This document shows positions 36,065 through 46,121 of a stretch of 64,000 bases of DNA, piece by piece. The notes under the pieces were generated by a model that saw nothing but the letters and a program-made list of their open reading frames with translations, was not told where the DNA came from and made no database searches. The translations under genes were made by a program, and so were the position numbers. The number at the start of each line of letters is the position of its first letter. Position 1 is the stretch's first letter. The stretch is from Phocaeicola massiliensis B84634 = Timone 84634 = DSM 17679 = JCM 13223 (GTDB taxonomy: Bacteria; Bacteroidota; Bacteroidia; Bacteroidales; Bacteroidaceae), in contig NZ_KB905474.1 in NCBI RefSeq assembly GCF_000382445.1, positions 1 through 64,000 of the forward strand, written 5' to 3'.

Positions 36065-37849
36065 TCATTCGGCAATCGTCACATTCGTCACCCGCTCCAG
36101 CCAGAAACGGTTCCGGTTAGAATGGAACGGCTTATAGTCCGTGTTCTTCTTTATAACATTATTGCGGAATATTAATCCATCCACTGATTTGGCATACAGG
36201 ATAGGAGCATCAAAAGTATCGAACTCATTGTCTTCTATCACAATGCCCCCTTCCGGTCCTCCATGAAAATACTTCTGCTGGTTCTTTAAGTCGGGTATCT
36301 CCGGATAAATCGAAATCACTGCATTCGTAAACTGGAATAAATTGGTAAGTGCATTTACAAAACGATTCTTACGAATAATCACATTACGGCATGCTCCGGT
36401 TTCAAACCAGCCGTTACAATCTCCACACAACAAGATAGCAGCTCCTGAAGTATGGTCAAATAAGTTATTCTCAACAACCGTTTTACGCGGAGTACTGAAC
36501 AGACTACCTCTCGCTCTATTATTACGAATCGTATTTCCGGCAAACAAAACTTCCGGTGTCCAGGTAAGATTCTCGATGCCAAATCCGCTTTGCCCATTGA
36601 CAGCCGGATCTATCGCCTCATCAAAAGTAATGATGAATTCGCGTGCCCCGTCTATTTGTTCTTTATCATGCGGACGGATGCTTGCAATCTTATTCTGATT
36701 GCCAATCAACTCCATGGTAGAGGATTGAACGAACTGCACCTCATCTCCGGCGCGTCCCCATTCAAATCCCCATGACTGATCATGCATATAACGTCCGACC
36801 AATGTGTGGTCATCTATCCTTTTCACCACTTTCAGATATGTTCCATGCACATTAATGGCATCATCCATCATGCCTTCATAGAGTCCATTGCAAGAAGTTA
36901 TCTTTCCTTTACAACCTGAAAAATGAGTCGCATCTGCCTGTGTGGTAAAATAACGCGGATCATCATCACCCTTCAAGCAAACACAGAACTTCTCTAACGT
37001 AATATTTTCACTGAATTGTGCCAACAATCCCATTCCTTCCGCATAATGTACTTTTATGTTTTCCAATGTCGTATTTAAATCATGTGACAGGAAAATTCCG
37101 GGAGTAGGGCGTCCCCAGCCACGCATGGCAACAACAGTTCCGGGAACAAGACGTGCATCTTTCCAATGGGGAGCACGAATGCGCCGCGGTGCTATCTCAC
37201 TTGCTCCTTTCGTCGGACAACCGATATCGCTGGTATTGTATACCAAATGTTTGGTATCCCCATCAAAAGCAATTCCCCAGGAATGTTTTAAAGTCCATCC
37301 TTCTCCATAAGCTTCAAAAATCGAATCTTTGGCTATACGATATTTCACCCATGAAGCCGGTTCGAATACGATTCCCTCTTGCGGAGTATTCTCCAATATC
37401 TTTATTTGTGCAATATGGGGATTCTCAAAATCAATACTGAAATTCTTCAAGCTACAATTCTCCGACCGAAGAAGAGACACCGGCAACATTCTCCCATGAA
37501 AGACGAACTGTGCCCCCTGCCCGTCAAGAGTAAGGTTTTTCATGTCTTCCAGTGCAATACCTACTTTCTTAGGATTGTCTTGGTCATGGTTCGAGATATA
37601 ATATTCGCGTACGGCAGCTCCTTTTTCATGGAAGTCATAGCGGCCTTCAGAAAAACGAAGAATAACCGCTTCACCATCCTTGCATTCAGCCTTTATTTTC
37701 GACAAAGCTTTTTGCAAAACAGGAGAAGCATTTTTATGAGTATCAGGCTTTAAGCCAAACGTGGAAATATCATATACTTTTTGAGCATACATATTTATCG
37801 AAGTGAGTGCAAATATTGCACCTAACGCTAAAATCGAAAGTAATTTCAT
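36065..37849 (-). CDS. GH110 alpha-1,3-galactosidase
   Basis: GH110 exo-galactosidases release alpha-1,3-linked galactose from blood-group B or linear B/alpha-Gal structures. The 594-aa protein has a signal peptide (MKLLSILALGAIFALTSINM) and a right-handed beta-helix body with many short strand repeats (NLTLDGQGAQFVFHGR, GLYEGMMDDAINVHGTY, IVIEDNEFDTFDAPILYAKS). The acidic MMDDAIN motif is typical of the family. The start was set at MKLL, as the frame extends 47 codons upstream without signal features. It sits between susD and GH109 genes. B-type versus linear-B preference is not readable. Confidence 0.88.
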   Translation of the reverse strand: MKLLSILALGAIFALTSINMYAQKVYDISTFGLKPDTHKNASPVLQKALSKIKAECKDGEAVILRFSEGRYDFHEKGAAVREYYISNHDQDNPKKVGIALEDMKNLTLDGQGAQFVFHGRMLPVSLLRSENCSLKNFSIDFENPHIAQIKILENTPQEGIVFEPASWVKYRIAKDSIFEAYGEGWTLKHSWGIAFDGDTKHLVYNTSDIGCPTKGASEIAPRRIRAPHWKDARLVPGTVVAMRGWGRPTPGIFLSHDLNTTLENIKVHYAEGMGLLAQFSENITLEKFCVCLKGDDDPRYFTTQADATHFSGCKGKITSCNGLYEGMMDDAINVHGTYLKVVKRIDDHTLVGRYMHDQSWGFEWGRAGDEVQFVQSSTMELIGNQNKIASIRPHDKEQIDGAREFIITFDEAIDPAVNGQSGFGIENLTWTPEVLFAGNTIRNNRARGSLFSTPRKTVVENNLFDHTSGAAILLCGDCNGWFETGACRNVIIRKNRFVNALTNLFQFTNAVISIYPEIPDLKNQQKYFHGGPEGGIVIEDNEFDTFDAPILYAKSVDGLIFRNNVIKKNTDYKPFHSNRNRFWLERVTNVTIAE

Positions 37850-38028
37850 ACTTATTAGACTTAATAAATTAATCAATGCACTGTATTGAAATACAAAGAA
37901 AGGAAGTTTCCCCAATATACCTAGTATTTGCTTACGCTTTTTTAACAAATTAGTGATAAAAAGCGGGATGTGAAGACAAATGCCATACACACCCCGTGCA
38001 TAATCCTAACACCTAAAATTCATCTCAA

Positions 38029-39777
38029 CTAATATCCCGGATTCTGATCATCCCGCAATAAGGGATTTAAATCCATAGCTCCTTGAGGAATAGGCATTAA
38101 CATCAAACGATCACTCCATGTCATATTCACAACCTCATAACCATTAGGAGCATAAACAGTACCATTCATTACTTTGTTGCAATATGCAGACCCATAACGA
38201 CGTATATCATCATAACGTTGTCCTTCAGCAGCCAATTCTATACGACGTTCGTTACGCACAAAGTCCAAAGCAGCTTCCTTAGATGGCATTACAGTAGGTA
38301 CATCAGGCATACCACAACGATCACGTAAATCATTCAATGCTTTCTGAACTTCAGCATCCCAACCTTTAGTTTGAATCCTCGCTTCAGCATAAGTCAACAA
38401 GACCTCAGCATAACGGATAACCGGATAATCCTCCATACTAGCCCAATCCGAATAAGCTGTCAAAGAAAGTAATTTTCTATAACTATATCCTGTCCATGAT
38501 TCATTACCATCCGAACCAGCCCATGACGGATTCCAGCGATAATAGAAAGTTCCAAAATCTGTTTCATGCCATCCTTTAAAAGGAAATAACATAGAAGCAT
38601 AAAGACGGCTGTCACGATTACGGAATTCATCCATATAGGCATATTCTTTCAAATTCAAAGTAGGAACAGTTTTAATATAAGTAGTTTGATCCATTCCTTC
38701 AACAACAGCTGTTATTTTAGCAAAATTCTCTTTACGAGTTGCTACCGGAATCTCAGGACGTATCGTTTTTCCGTCAATATCCCAATACGCATCAATCAAT
38801 CCCTGCATCGGTTCGTATGAAGAATAACCGGAAATCAATTGACTAGGACGAATATAAGTATAGCGAGTCCAATCATAGTTATTATCATCTGCCATATACC
38901 CCCGTGTCACCAAATACTCAGGATTATCAGGATTGGCATTCTCCTTATGCCACAAACATTCATAACTGAACATACCTTTCACAAACTTATCCTTATCGAT
39001 ATTCTTTGCTTCAAAATCAATATATTGTTCCATCTCATCAGCCTCTTTCTGCTGAGCTGCATTCAAAGATGTCACACGGAACAAACTATGATGTCCTTCC
39101 TGAATTATCTTTCCGGCAGACGCTTCTGCTTCTGCGAAATTGCCAAAATACAACGCAGCACGAGCGCGCAAGGCTAATGCTCCAGCCCGAGTGATTCGTC
39201 CTTTTTCATAACCTTCTCCACCAGGATAACTATCTGGTAATATCTCAGCTATTTCAGCCAACTCACTTAAAATAAATGCTTGAACTGTTTCCACCGGATC
39301 ACGTTTCACATTAGGTGCATCATACTCCATCACAGTAGTAACTAAAGGAACTTTACCAAACTTAGTAGTCAAATCCAAATAATCTGATGCACGAAAATAG
39401 CGTGCTTCAGCTTTCATTCTTTCCCTTAAAGCTGCGTCCATCTCACATCCATCAACTTTTTCAAGGAAATTATTTACAATGCGAATAGTCCTAAAGCTAT
39501 AACCACGATCACTCTCAGAACTTACTCCATTTTGTTGAATCAATTCATAGGGACCTTCCCACGGTTTATGACTATGTGCATTATCTGTACACATTTCATC
39601 CCAAATATCCATGCCACCCATTTGTGCATAACAAGCATTCAGACCATACCATGCATCTTTTTCCGTCTTCCAGAAATTTTCAGCTGCAATCTCTGAAGGC
39701 GGTACTACTTCCATATCACATGAAGCAAAAGCAACTGTAAATAAACCTAGGATAGCTAAATTCTTTATATTTTTCAT
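38029..39777 (-). CDS. SusD/RagB-type glycan-binding lipoprotein
   Basis: The surface lid of a SusCD uptake complex, 582 aa. The lipoprotein signal ends in FASC (Cys19). The N-terminal TPR-like helices (EIAAENFWKTEKDAWYGLNACYAQMG) and the C-terminal SusD signature (VIRYAEVLLTYAEA, RNERRIELAAEGQRYDDIRRYG) are clear. It lies 28 bp after the SusC gene and should bind the glycan cut by the two exo-glycosidases encoded downstream. Confidence 0.95.
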   Translation of the reverse strand: MKNIKNLAILGLFTVAFASCDMEVVPPSEIAAENFWKTEKDAWYGLNACYAQMGGMDIWDEMCTDNAHSHKPWEGPYELIQQNGVSSESDRGYSFRTIRIVNNFLEKVDGCEMDAALRERMKAEARYFRASDYLDLTTKFGKVPLVTTVMEYDAPNVKRDPVETVQAFILSELAEIAEILPDSYPGGEGYEKGRITRAGALALRARAALYFGNFAEAEASAGKIIQEGHHSLFRVTSLNAAQQKEADEMEQYIDFEAKNIDKDKFVKGMFSYECLWHKENANPDNPEYLVTRGYMADDNNYDWTRYTYIRPSQLISGYSSYEPMQGLIDAYWDIDGKTIRPEIPVATRKENFAKITAVVEGMDQTTYIKTVPTLNLKEYAYMDEFRNRDSRLYASMLFPFKGWHETDFGTFYYRWNPSWAGSDGNESWTGYSYRKLLSLTAYSDWASMEDYPVIRYAEVLLTYAEARIQTKGWDAEVQKALNDLRDRCGMPDVPTVMPSKEAALDFVRNERRIELAAEGQRYDDIRRYGSAYCNKVMNGTVYAPNGYEVVNMTWSDRLMLMPIPQGAMDLNPLLRDDQNPGY

Positions 39778-39805
39778 AATTCAATTCGTTATTTAAGATT
39801 ATCAA

Positions 39806-42800
39806 TTAAAATGAAACATTCACACCAAACGCCACAGATTTACTACCTAAATAGCTCAAGCCACGTCCTGAAGGTGACTCAGGATCAAAATCTTTCATTT
39901 TATCGTCAGCACGTAATGTAAATAAGTTTTCCCCTGTTACAAAAAGCTTCAAACTACTCAATCCCCAACTCTTCACTACATTTATAGGAACCATATATCC
40001 TAAAGAGATGCTCTTAATACGGAAATAATCCGAATCAAACAACTGATAATCAGAGAAATACTGATTATAATCATCTAAACTATGTCCTCCATAAATACGA
40101 GGATAGATGGCACGCGGATTAGGATTTTCTTGTGTCCAACGCCCCCGGTGAAATTCACGAGGATTAGCATTCAACATAAAGGCAGATATTTGCTCTGATT
40201 CAAAAGCGGTCATTGTACCACTTACACCTTGACCAAATACAGATAATTCAAAATTTTTCCATTGTAGATTCAAATTAACTCCATAAGTAAAATCAGGAAC
40301 ATCCTTACCAATGATTGTACGATCCTCACCAGAAATAGCTGCATGAGATTTATCTTCATTCGCTTCCAAGTCACCATAATACTTCACATCCTCACGTTGA
40401 GGAACGTATTTGATATCACCGGCATTAGGAATACGACCAAAAGTATAGAAGCGTCCTGCATCAATTTCTTCTTGTGTATAAAGTCCATCAGTCTTATATC
40501 CATAGAATGAACCGATAGGTTCACCTTCTCTTAATATAAAACGAATTTTATCCCCGCCATTACTAATGATATCATCTGAACCGGCTAAGTCCACAACTTT
40601 ATTTTTATTAGTTGCAATGTTACCTGTTACTGTATATTTCAAATCACCGACATTACCTCTGTATGTAAGAGCCATCTCAAAACCTGTGTTTTTCACTTTT
40701 CCGATATTTTGAGACGGTGCGCTCCAAATACCAGTTTCTACTGGCACATTATAGCCCAACAAAATATCACTGGTATTTTTAATATAATAATCGGCAACAA
40801 TGCTTAATTTATTATCAAACAAATCAATATCCACACCAAAATCTGTCAAAGCAACCGTTTCCCAGCCCAAGCCTAAATTGGCTGGTTTAGACTCTAGAAT
40901 ACCTTTTACAGCCTCATCATTGAAGTTGTAATCAGAACCTAAATTATAATTTTGGAAATAATCATAATTCCCTACATTATTAATATTACCCAATGTACCC
41001 CACGATGCTCTAATCTTCAAATTATTAATCCAAGAGATATTTTTCATAAACTCTTCTTGGCTAATACGCCAACCGGCAGAGAATGAAGGAAAATATCCCC
41101 AACGGTTATCTTTATAAAAACGTGAAGAGGCATCTGCACGAATATTAGCTTCTAATAAATAACGATCCATTAATGAATAATTGATACGACCAAAGTACGA
41201 AAGAATTTTGTATTCAGTCATTCCACCACCATTGGAAAGATCTTTTCCAGCATTAGAACCACCGTTCAAATCCTCCAAAGCATCAGATGGAAAGTTTTTA
41301 CGTCCTGCGCTCAATGCTTCATATTTATAGTGCTCATAAGAAGTACCGGCTAATGCAGTAATGTTATGTATAGAATTAGACCAATCATATTTGATAGTTC
41401 CAGTATACAACATACGTGTTACACTACTCCAATTCATACTCATAGAGTTTGTATAAGTACCAGTACCACCAATAGGTGTACCAGTCTCGAAAGTCTTCAC
41501 TTCATCTTGCAAAGCCGTGTAAGACTTACCTTTATACTCTTGTCCGCGGAATACCCCTTGACCACTAATAACCAATCCTTTAACCGGTTTTATATCAAAA
41601 CCTAAATCATACATTGTTTCTTCAGTTTTGGATTTACTCCAATTTTTATTACTTAAAGCACGAAGAGGATTGCCTGTGATAAAAGATTGGGTAGCCTGTT
41701 TACCACCGGCAATACTTCCCCATTCTCCATTTGACTGTTGAGCCACCATAATAGATGGAACCAATAAAAAGTTTCCCATCCAAGGTTGTCCATGTTCTGT
41801 ATCAGACACATTACGTATGTATTTAATACTACCTTTAACAGTAAACCATTTAGTAATATCCGATGCTATATTAGTATCCAATGTATAACGAGTTTTGTCC
41901 TGCCCTGACATAAAATTAGGCTTATCATCATACATATACCCTAAATTCATAAAATAGCGTACTTTATCACTTCCTCCACTGAAACTTACAGAATGTTGAG
42001 TAGTCAATACATGTTTATCCAACACCAAATCAGCCCAATTTGTGTTAGGGTAATAGTCAAGATCTGTTCCATTTCTAAATTTATCAATTTCTTCTTGTGA
42101 ATATGCCTGATATTTACCATTTGCCGCATTACGGTTATACATACCTTCATTCAACATAGAAGCATACTCCCATGAATCTACAGTTTTAGGTAAATAAGTA
42201 GGAGTTTTCATACCCACCAAACCACTATATGAAACATTCATTTTTCCCTTTTCACCATTTTTGGTAGTTACCAAAACAACACCATAAGCTGCACGAGAAC
42301 CATAAATAGCAGAAGACGAAGCATCCTTCAAAAAGGAGATACTTTCTATAGAGTTCGGATTAAGACTTTGAAAAAACGCAGCATCTGCAATAGCACCATC
42401 AATCACATAAAGAGGTTCTGAAGTTCCTAAATTACCACGTCCACGAAAGTTGATAGATGGAGTAGACCCCGGACGAGAAATTACAGTCACTCCAGGTACT
42501 GTACCTTGAACAGCTGAAAGCACATTAGTTTGAACCCGGTCTTTAATTTCACTTGAGCTAACAGAAGCAACAGAACCTGTTAAATTCACCTTCTTTTGAG
42601 TACCATAGCCGATAACTACGACTTCATCCAATGTTTTCGTATCTTCTTTTAAAGTTACATTATAAAAAGAAGTACCCGAGTGAACTTTTACTACTTGGGG
42701 TAAATAACCTATATAGCTAATTTGCAACTCATCACTAGAAATCGTCAGTGTGTAATTACCTTCAAAATCTGTAACTGTTCCATTTGTAGCAACCCCTTTT

Positions 42801-43246
42801 TCAACAACAGAAGCACCAATAATAGGTTCACCATTCACATCTTTTACACAACCAGTTATAGTCCTGCTCTTCTGCTGTTGATGTTCTATTACATTTACAG
42901 CTTTTACTGTTGAAATAAGAATTTGGTTATTTACTATTTTATAAGTATAACCAGAATCTTTAAACATCTGATTTAATACTTGTTCAATAGAAGCATTCTT
43001 GGCATTCACAGAAATCTTTTTGTCCAATTTGATTTGGTTATCATTATAAAAAAACGTATAATCACTAAGTTTTTCTATTTCCTCCATCACAGAGTGCATG
43101 GAAACATTCGACTTACTTAGCGAGATAAAAGTGGCCTGAGTAAAAGCATTTGCCGGTATTGAACAAGTAGCACAAGCCATTAAGGCACAAAAAAGGTGTC
43201 GTTTTACTTTTTGCGGATAAAACAACCGCAGATTACTTTTTTTCAT
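39806..43246 (-). CDS. SusC/RagA-type TonB-dependent transporter with STN domain
   Basis: A 1146-aa outer-membrane glycan importer. After the signal (about 1-37) it has an STN signalling domain (about 40-115, SVMEEIEKLSDYTFFYNDNQ), a carboxypeptidase-like domain (GCVKDVNGEPIIGASVVEKG), the family motif VVVIGYGTQKKVNLTGSV, the plug (PLYVIDGAIADAAF) and the barrel, ending in VAFGVNVSF. The STN domain is what touches a FecR-type anti-sigma in the periplasm, fitting the next two upstream genes. Confidence 0.96.
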   Translation of the reverse strand: MKKSNLRLFYPQKVKRHLFCALMACATCSIPANAFTQATFISLSKSNVSMHSVMEEIEKLSDYTFFYNDNQIKLDKKISVNAKNASIEQVLNQMFKDSGYTYKIVNNQILISTVKAVNVIEHQQQKSRTITGCVKDVNGEPIIGASVVEKGVATNGTVTDFEGNYTLTISSDELQISYIGYLPQVVKVHSGTSFYNVTLKEDTKTLDEVVVIGYGTQKKVNLTGSVASVSSSEIKDRVQTNVLSAVQGTVPGVTVISRPGSTPSINFRGRGNLGTSEPLYVIDGAIADAAFFQSLNPNSIESISFLKDASSSAIYGSRAAYGVVLVTTKNGEKGKMNVSYSGLVGMKTPTYLPKTVDSWEYASMLNEGMYNRNAANGKYQAYSQEEIDKFRNGTDLDYYPNTNWADLVLDKHVLTTQHSVSFSGGSDKVRYFMNLGYMYDDKPNFMSGQDKTRYTLDTNIASDITKWFTVKGSIKYIRNVSDTEHGQPWMGNFLLVPSIMVAQQSNGEWGSIAGGKQATQSFITGNPLRALSNKNWSKSKTEETMYDLGFDIKPVKGLVISGQGVFRGQEYKGKSYTALQDEVKTFETGTPIGGTGTYTNSMSMNWSSVTRMLYTGTIKYDWSNSIHNITALAGTSYEHYKYEALSAGRKNFPSDALEDLNGGSNAGKDLSNGGGMTEYKILSYFGRINYSLMDRYLLEANIRADASSRFYKDNRWGYFPSFSAGWRISQEEFMKNISWINNLKIRASWGTLGNINNVGNYDYFQNYNLGSDYNFNDEAVKGILESKPANLGLGWETVALTDFGVDIDLFDNKLSIVADYYIKNTSDILLGYNVPVETGIWSAPSQNIGKVKNTGFEMALTYRGNVGDLKYTVTGNIATNKNKVVDLAGSDDIISNGGDKIRFILREGEPIGSFYGYKTDGLYTQEEIDAGRFYTFGRIPNAGDIKYVPQREDVKYYGDLEANEDKSHAAISGEDRTIIGKDVPDFTYGVNLNLQWKNFELSVFGQGVSGTMTAFESEQISAFMLNANPREFHRGRWTQENPNPRAIYPRIYGGHSLDDYNQYFSDYQLFDSDYFRIKSISLGYMVPINVVKSWGLSSLKLFVTGENLFTLRADDKMKDFDPESPSGRGLSYLGSKSVAFGVNVSF

Positions 43247-43390
43247 AAATTTGAATTGTTTATTAGATTAAAAAATTAACAGTAATTCCATTTTTGTGGA
43301 AATATAAACCTTCTCAAATAATTCTATAGAAAAATATTTATCATAGTCTTGTATTTCTCATAAGCTTCAATTTTTAAAGTTCAAACAGTC

Positions 43391-44353
43391 TTAGTGCTTT
43401 AGTTCTATTAGATAATGATTATTGCCAACCATTTTATAAGTCAATGGAGCACTATGTGATATGTAATTTAATATTAGAGCTAACGGTTCGCTATGTACAG
43501 TAAAAGTGAAACGATAATATTCTGCTAATTGAGGATCACACTCTATCCTTTGCCCATACCACTTTTCTAATCTATTCAATATCATCTGCAAAGTTTCATT
43601 CTTAAAACTCATTCTCTTCCCCTTTCGCCAACCGGAATAAGCATCTGCATCAATATTTGTAAGATTCACTCCCTTTTCTTCACTATAAGTCAACTTTTCA
43701 TTTGGAGCTAAAGTATATATTTTGCCTTCCAACTTTTTATTATCTGAAATCGCTACTTTCACTTTCCCTGTCAACAAAACAGCCTCTACCTCTTTATCGT
43801 TATCGTAACTAAATATTTCAAAAGAGGTTCCCATGACCGTTACATCCATCTTTTTAGTTTTCACAATAAACGGATGAGATTTATCTGGACTCACATTAAA
43901 AAACGCTTGTCCAGACAATTTAACCTCTCTATTAGATCCTGAAAATTTTTGAGGATAGGTAAGCTTACTACCTGCACCCAACATCACCTTTGTACCATCC
44001 GCTAATTTCACTGAGTCCATTGATTGATATCCAGTATTCACAACATAAATCACTTCCTGACGGCCGCTCTCCACAAATAATAACGCCGAAAGCAACATAC
44101 ATATAGCTACTGATACAGCTATTCCATATCGATAGAAAGAGTAAGTGAAATAATTAGTCTTTCTTTTAACATTCTTCAATACACTATGCAAAATACGTTC
44201 TTCTCTTACCGAATCAACAATGGCAGGTGCCTCTTCCCATTGTTTGCGAAGAGCATCATTAATAAATTCATAATTATTCAACTCCCCTCTTTCTTTAGGT
44301 TCCAAAGAACGTTCAAACAGCTTCCTTATTATATCATCCCTATTTTTGTCCAT
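43391..44353 (-). CDS. FecR-family anti-sigma factor
   Basis: A 320-aa inner-membrane regulator. The cytoplasmic N-terminal part holds the sigma factor, and one membrane helix (about 76-95, YGIAVSVAICMLLSALLFV) leads to the periplasmic FecR domain (VKLADGTKVMLGAGSKLTYP, PFIVKTKKMDVTVMGTSFEI). The C-terminal DUF4974-type domain (about 250-320) meets the STN domain of SusC. It lies between the sigma gene and susC in the same direction, the standard trans-envelope switch of mucin-glycan loci. Confidence 0.94.
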   Translation of the reverse strand: MDKNRDDIIRKLFERSLEPKERGELNNYEFINDALRKQWEEAPAIVDSVREERILHSVLKNVKRKTNYFTYSFYRYGIAVSVAICMLLSALLFVESGRQEVIYVVNTGYQSMDSVKLADGTKVMLGAGSKLTYPQKFSGSNREVKLSGQAFFNVSPDKSHPFIVKTKKMDVTVMGTSFEIFSYDNDKEVEAVLLTGKVKVAISDNKKLEGKIYTLAPNEKLTYSEEKGVNLTNIDADAYSGWRKGKRMSFKNETLQMILNRLEKWYGQRIECDPQLAEYYRFTFTVHSEPLALILNYISHSAPLTYKMVGNNHYLIELKH

Positions 44354-44470
44354 TTTACATTTTGTTTTTGCACAGATAATTTTATACGCATTTAATATAA
44401 ATACGCATAACTAATAAAGTACCCCCAGCCAAAAGCACTTTTTTTTTGAGAAAATCAGAAATGAAATAAT

Positions 44471-45016
44471 TTAAAAGATAAAAATAAGATAAAACATTAT
44501 ATTCTTCTTCAAGAACTTCAGAGCTTCATTAATATGTCTCTCTACAGTTTTTTCACTGATATTCAAGCGAATAGATATTTCCTTATAAGTTAAATGAGCA
44601 TTTCGGCTCAGATTGAATACTTCCTGTTGGCGCGGAGGAAGCTCTTTGACCATTTTTTCTATAAATTCCTGTAAATCTGCCGCAGTCAGCTCTTCTTCAA
44701 GATTATAATAAGGCATAATACTACTTAATACAGTCAGTTTATACGCATTTTCATTAAAGCTCCTACGAAATTGATTAAAAACTAAATTACGGGTAATAAC
44801 AAAAAGGAATCCTTTAAAGTTATCATCCTCACGCAACAAGGAGCGACTCTCCCAAACCTTAACAAATACCTCTTGCACAACCTCTTCAATCTCCAAAATA
44901 GAAGATAAGTATAAGCGAGAAAAATTATAAACCTTTGACCAATACCTTCTATACAAAGTAGTAAAGGCTTTTTCGTCTCCTTCTTTCAATAATATGATTA
45001 GCTCTTTTTCAGTCAT
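44471..45016 (-). CDS. ECF RNA polymerase sigma factor
   Basis: A 181-aa sigma-70 family member of the ECF group. Region 2 is FTTLYRRYWSKVYNFSRL through VVQEVFVKVWESR, and region 4 is LPPRQQEVFNLSRNAHLTYKE followed by ISEKTVERHINEAL. It is paired with the FecR anti-sigma 117 bp downstream and should drive transcription of the susC-susD-GH110-GH109 genes when the glycan is present. A -7 box (TATATTTG) lies on the minus strand at 45041-45034. Confidence 0.95.
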   Translation of the reverse strand: MTEKELIILLKEGDEKAFTTLYRRYWSKVYNFSRLYLSSILEIEEVVQEVFVKVWESRSLLREDDNFKGFLFVITRNLVFNQFRRSFNENAYKLTVLSSIMPYYNLEEELTAADLQEFIEKMVKELPPRQQEVFNLSRNAHLTYKEISIRLNISEKTVERHINEALKFLKKNIMFYLIFIF

Positions 45017-45272
45017 TTGTTATTAATTATACGCAAATATATTACTTAATAGTTAAGAAAAGAATCTAATATGCTATTATTTTTTTAACATCTACTATTC
45101 TTTCATTCTCCATCTCCCATTAGAAACCATTCAAATGCAGCTTTAACAGACCAATTATAAATTATATACCACCTCAGAGACTTGAGCTTATCATACATAG
45201 CTTTCATCACCTCTTTTTTTCTATTCTAATGAAGAAAATTATATAACTAGAGCTTCTTTAAAAAAGTCCCAA

Positions 45273-45434
45273 CTATGTCTCTTCGTAACAATCACGGACC
45301 ACATTCTCCCTGGCTTGTTTGACGCTATAGCCCTGCTTGAACATGCAAGAACTCATATCCCCGAAAGTGACATGCTGCTCGCAGCAAACATTAGCTATAG
45401 AACAATGGTAGTCTACTAACAGTCCCAAGTGGTC
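45273..45434 (-). pseudogene. Fragment of an unknown protein gene
   Basis: The minus strand reads 53 codons from DHLGLLVDYHCSIANVCCEQ to KQARENVVRDCYEET and a stop. The composition looks protein-like and a stop closes it immediately upstream. There is no start with a ribosome-binding site other than an internal Met (GDMSSCM). I do not recognise the family. Confidence 0.3.
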
Positions 45435-45865
45435 CTAAATCTGTGCTTTTTTAAAGACATAATGTTTCGTTTTTATATATTGCAAAGATAGAAGAACTAA
45501 AGAAGGACAACAATATAGAATCGCAGAGATGCTTACCCGAATCACGACATCTACCAATAATTGTATTGTTTCTTCCTTCCTCCTTTCATCTACCGTTGAA
45601 ATGTCCTGCCTGTGGGAGCTCCGGTAGTGAATGGACATGTCGTATCATCTTTTCAGCCTCCTTTCATCTGTAAAACTTCTTCTGGCGGGACAAATGCTGA
45701 AGGCTGGTTTAAAAGTAGCTTGGAAAGCATGACTGAAAGGGGAATGAGGGGATGTTCTGTCATTGTTAACCGATTGATTGATAATGTGTTTTGGTTAAGC
45801 TGTAAGGATGAACGAAAAAAAAGGAATGACCGGCTTAGTGAGGGTGATTCCATCTTCCCTTACAT

Positions 45866-45951
45866 AAAAAACATGCCGAGCTTTTTAAAAAAGATGGTGA
45901 TGTTTTTAAGAAACATCACCATCTTTTTGGAAAACATCAAGGTCTTTTTGC
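45866..45951. repeat. Four-unit A-run/T-run repeat array (locus 2)
   Basis: Units of 21-23 bp: 45866-45886, 45887-45907, 45908-45930 and 45931-45951. Each starts A-rich and ends in TTTTT. Units 2 and 3 are inverted copies that form an 18-bp hairpin (AAAAAGATGGTGATGTTT with its complement). The last unit (CATCAAGGTCTTTTT) resembles the last unit of the array at 18.7 kb (GACCAAGGTCTTTAA). Confidence 0.6.
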
Positions 45952-45999
45952 AGCATGGGAGTGTGCCAAAACTAAACCGACCTATCCCATCGTCAGCTG

Positions 46000-46067
46000 T
46001 AGGGGCGAGGTCCGCTCGCCCGAAAACAGTTTGCTTTGTGTCTTCGGGCAGGCGAACCCTGCCCCTA
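46000..46067. repeat. Paired GC-rich palindromic repeat (REP-like)
   Basis: TAGGGGCGAGGTCCGCTCGC at 46000 and, 22 bp further on, a second element ending CGAACCCTGCCCCTA are imperfect inverted copies, each with internal symmetry. The base composition is much richer in GC than the surroundings. This looks like a dispersed palindromic unit. Confidence 0.5.
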
Positions 46068-46121
46068 GGAACCAAAAGACAGCATTGTCCACATTTTGAC
46101 ACATCCCCCTGTTTGTAAAGT

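Noticed and set aside
39806..43246. Shufflon-type switching of the SusC gene
   Set aside because: Only one susC copy is present, and no inverted repeats or neighbouring active recombinase were seen around it.
45612..46118. 168-codon plus-strand frame in the repeat-rich gap
   Set aside because: It runs through the A/T repeat array and the GC-rich palindromes, and the translation is low in complexity; it is a by-product of the repeats.
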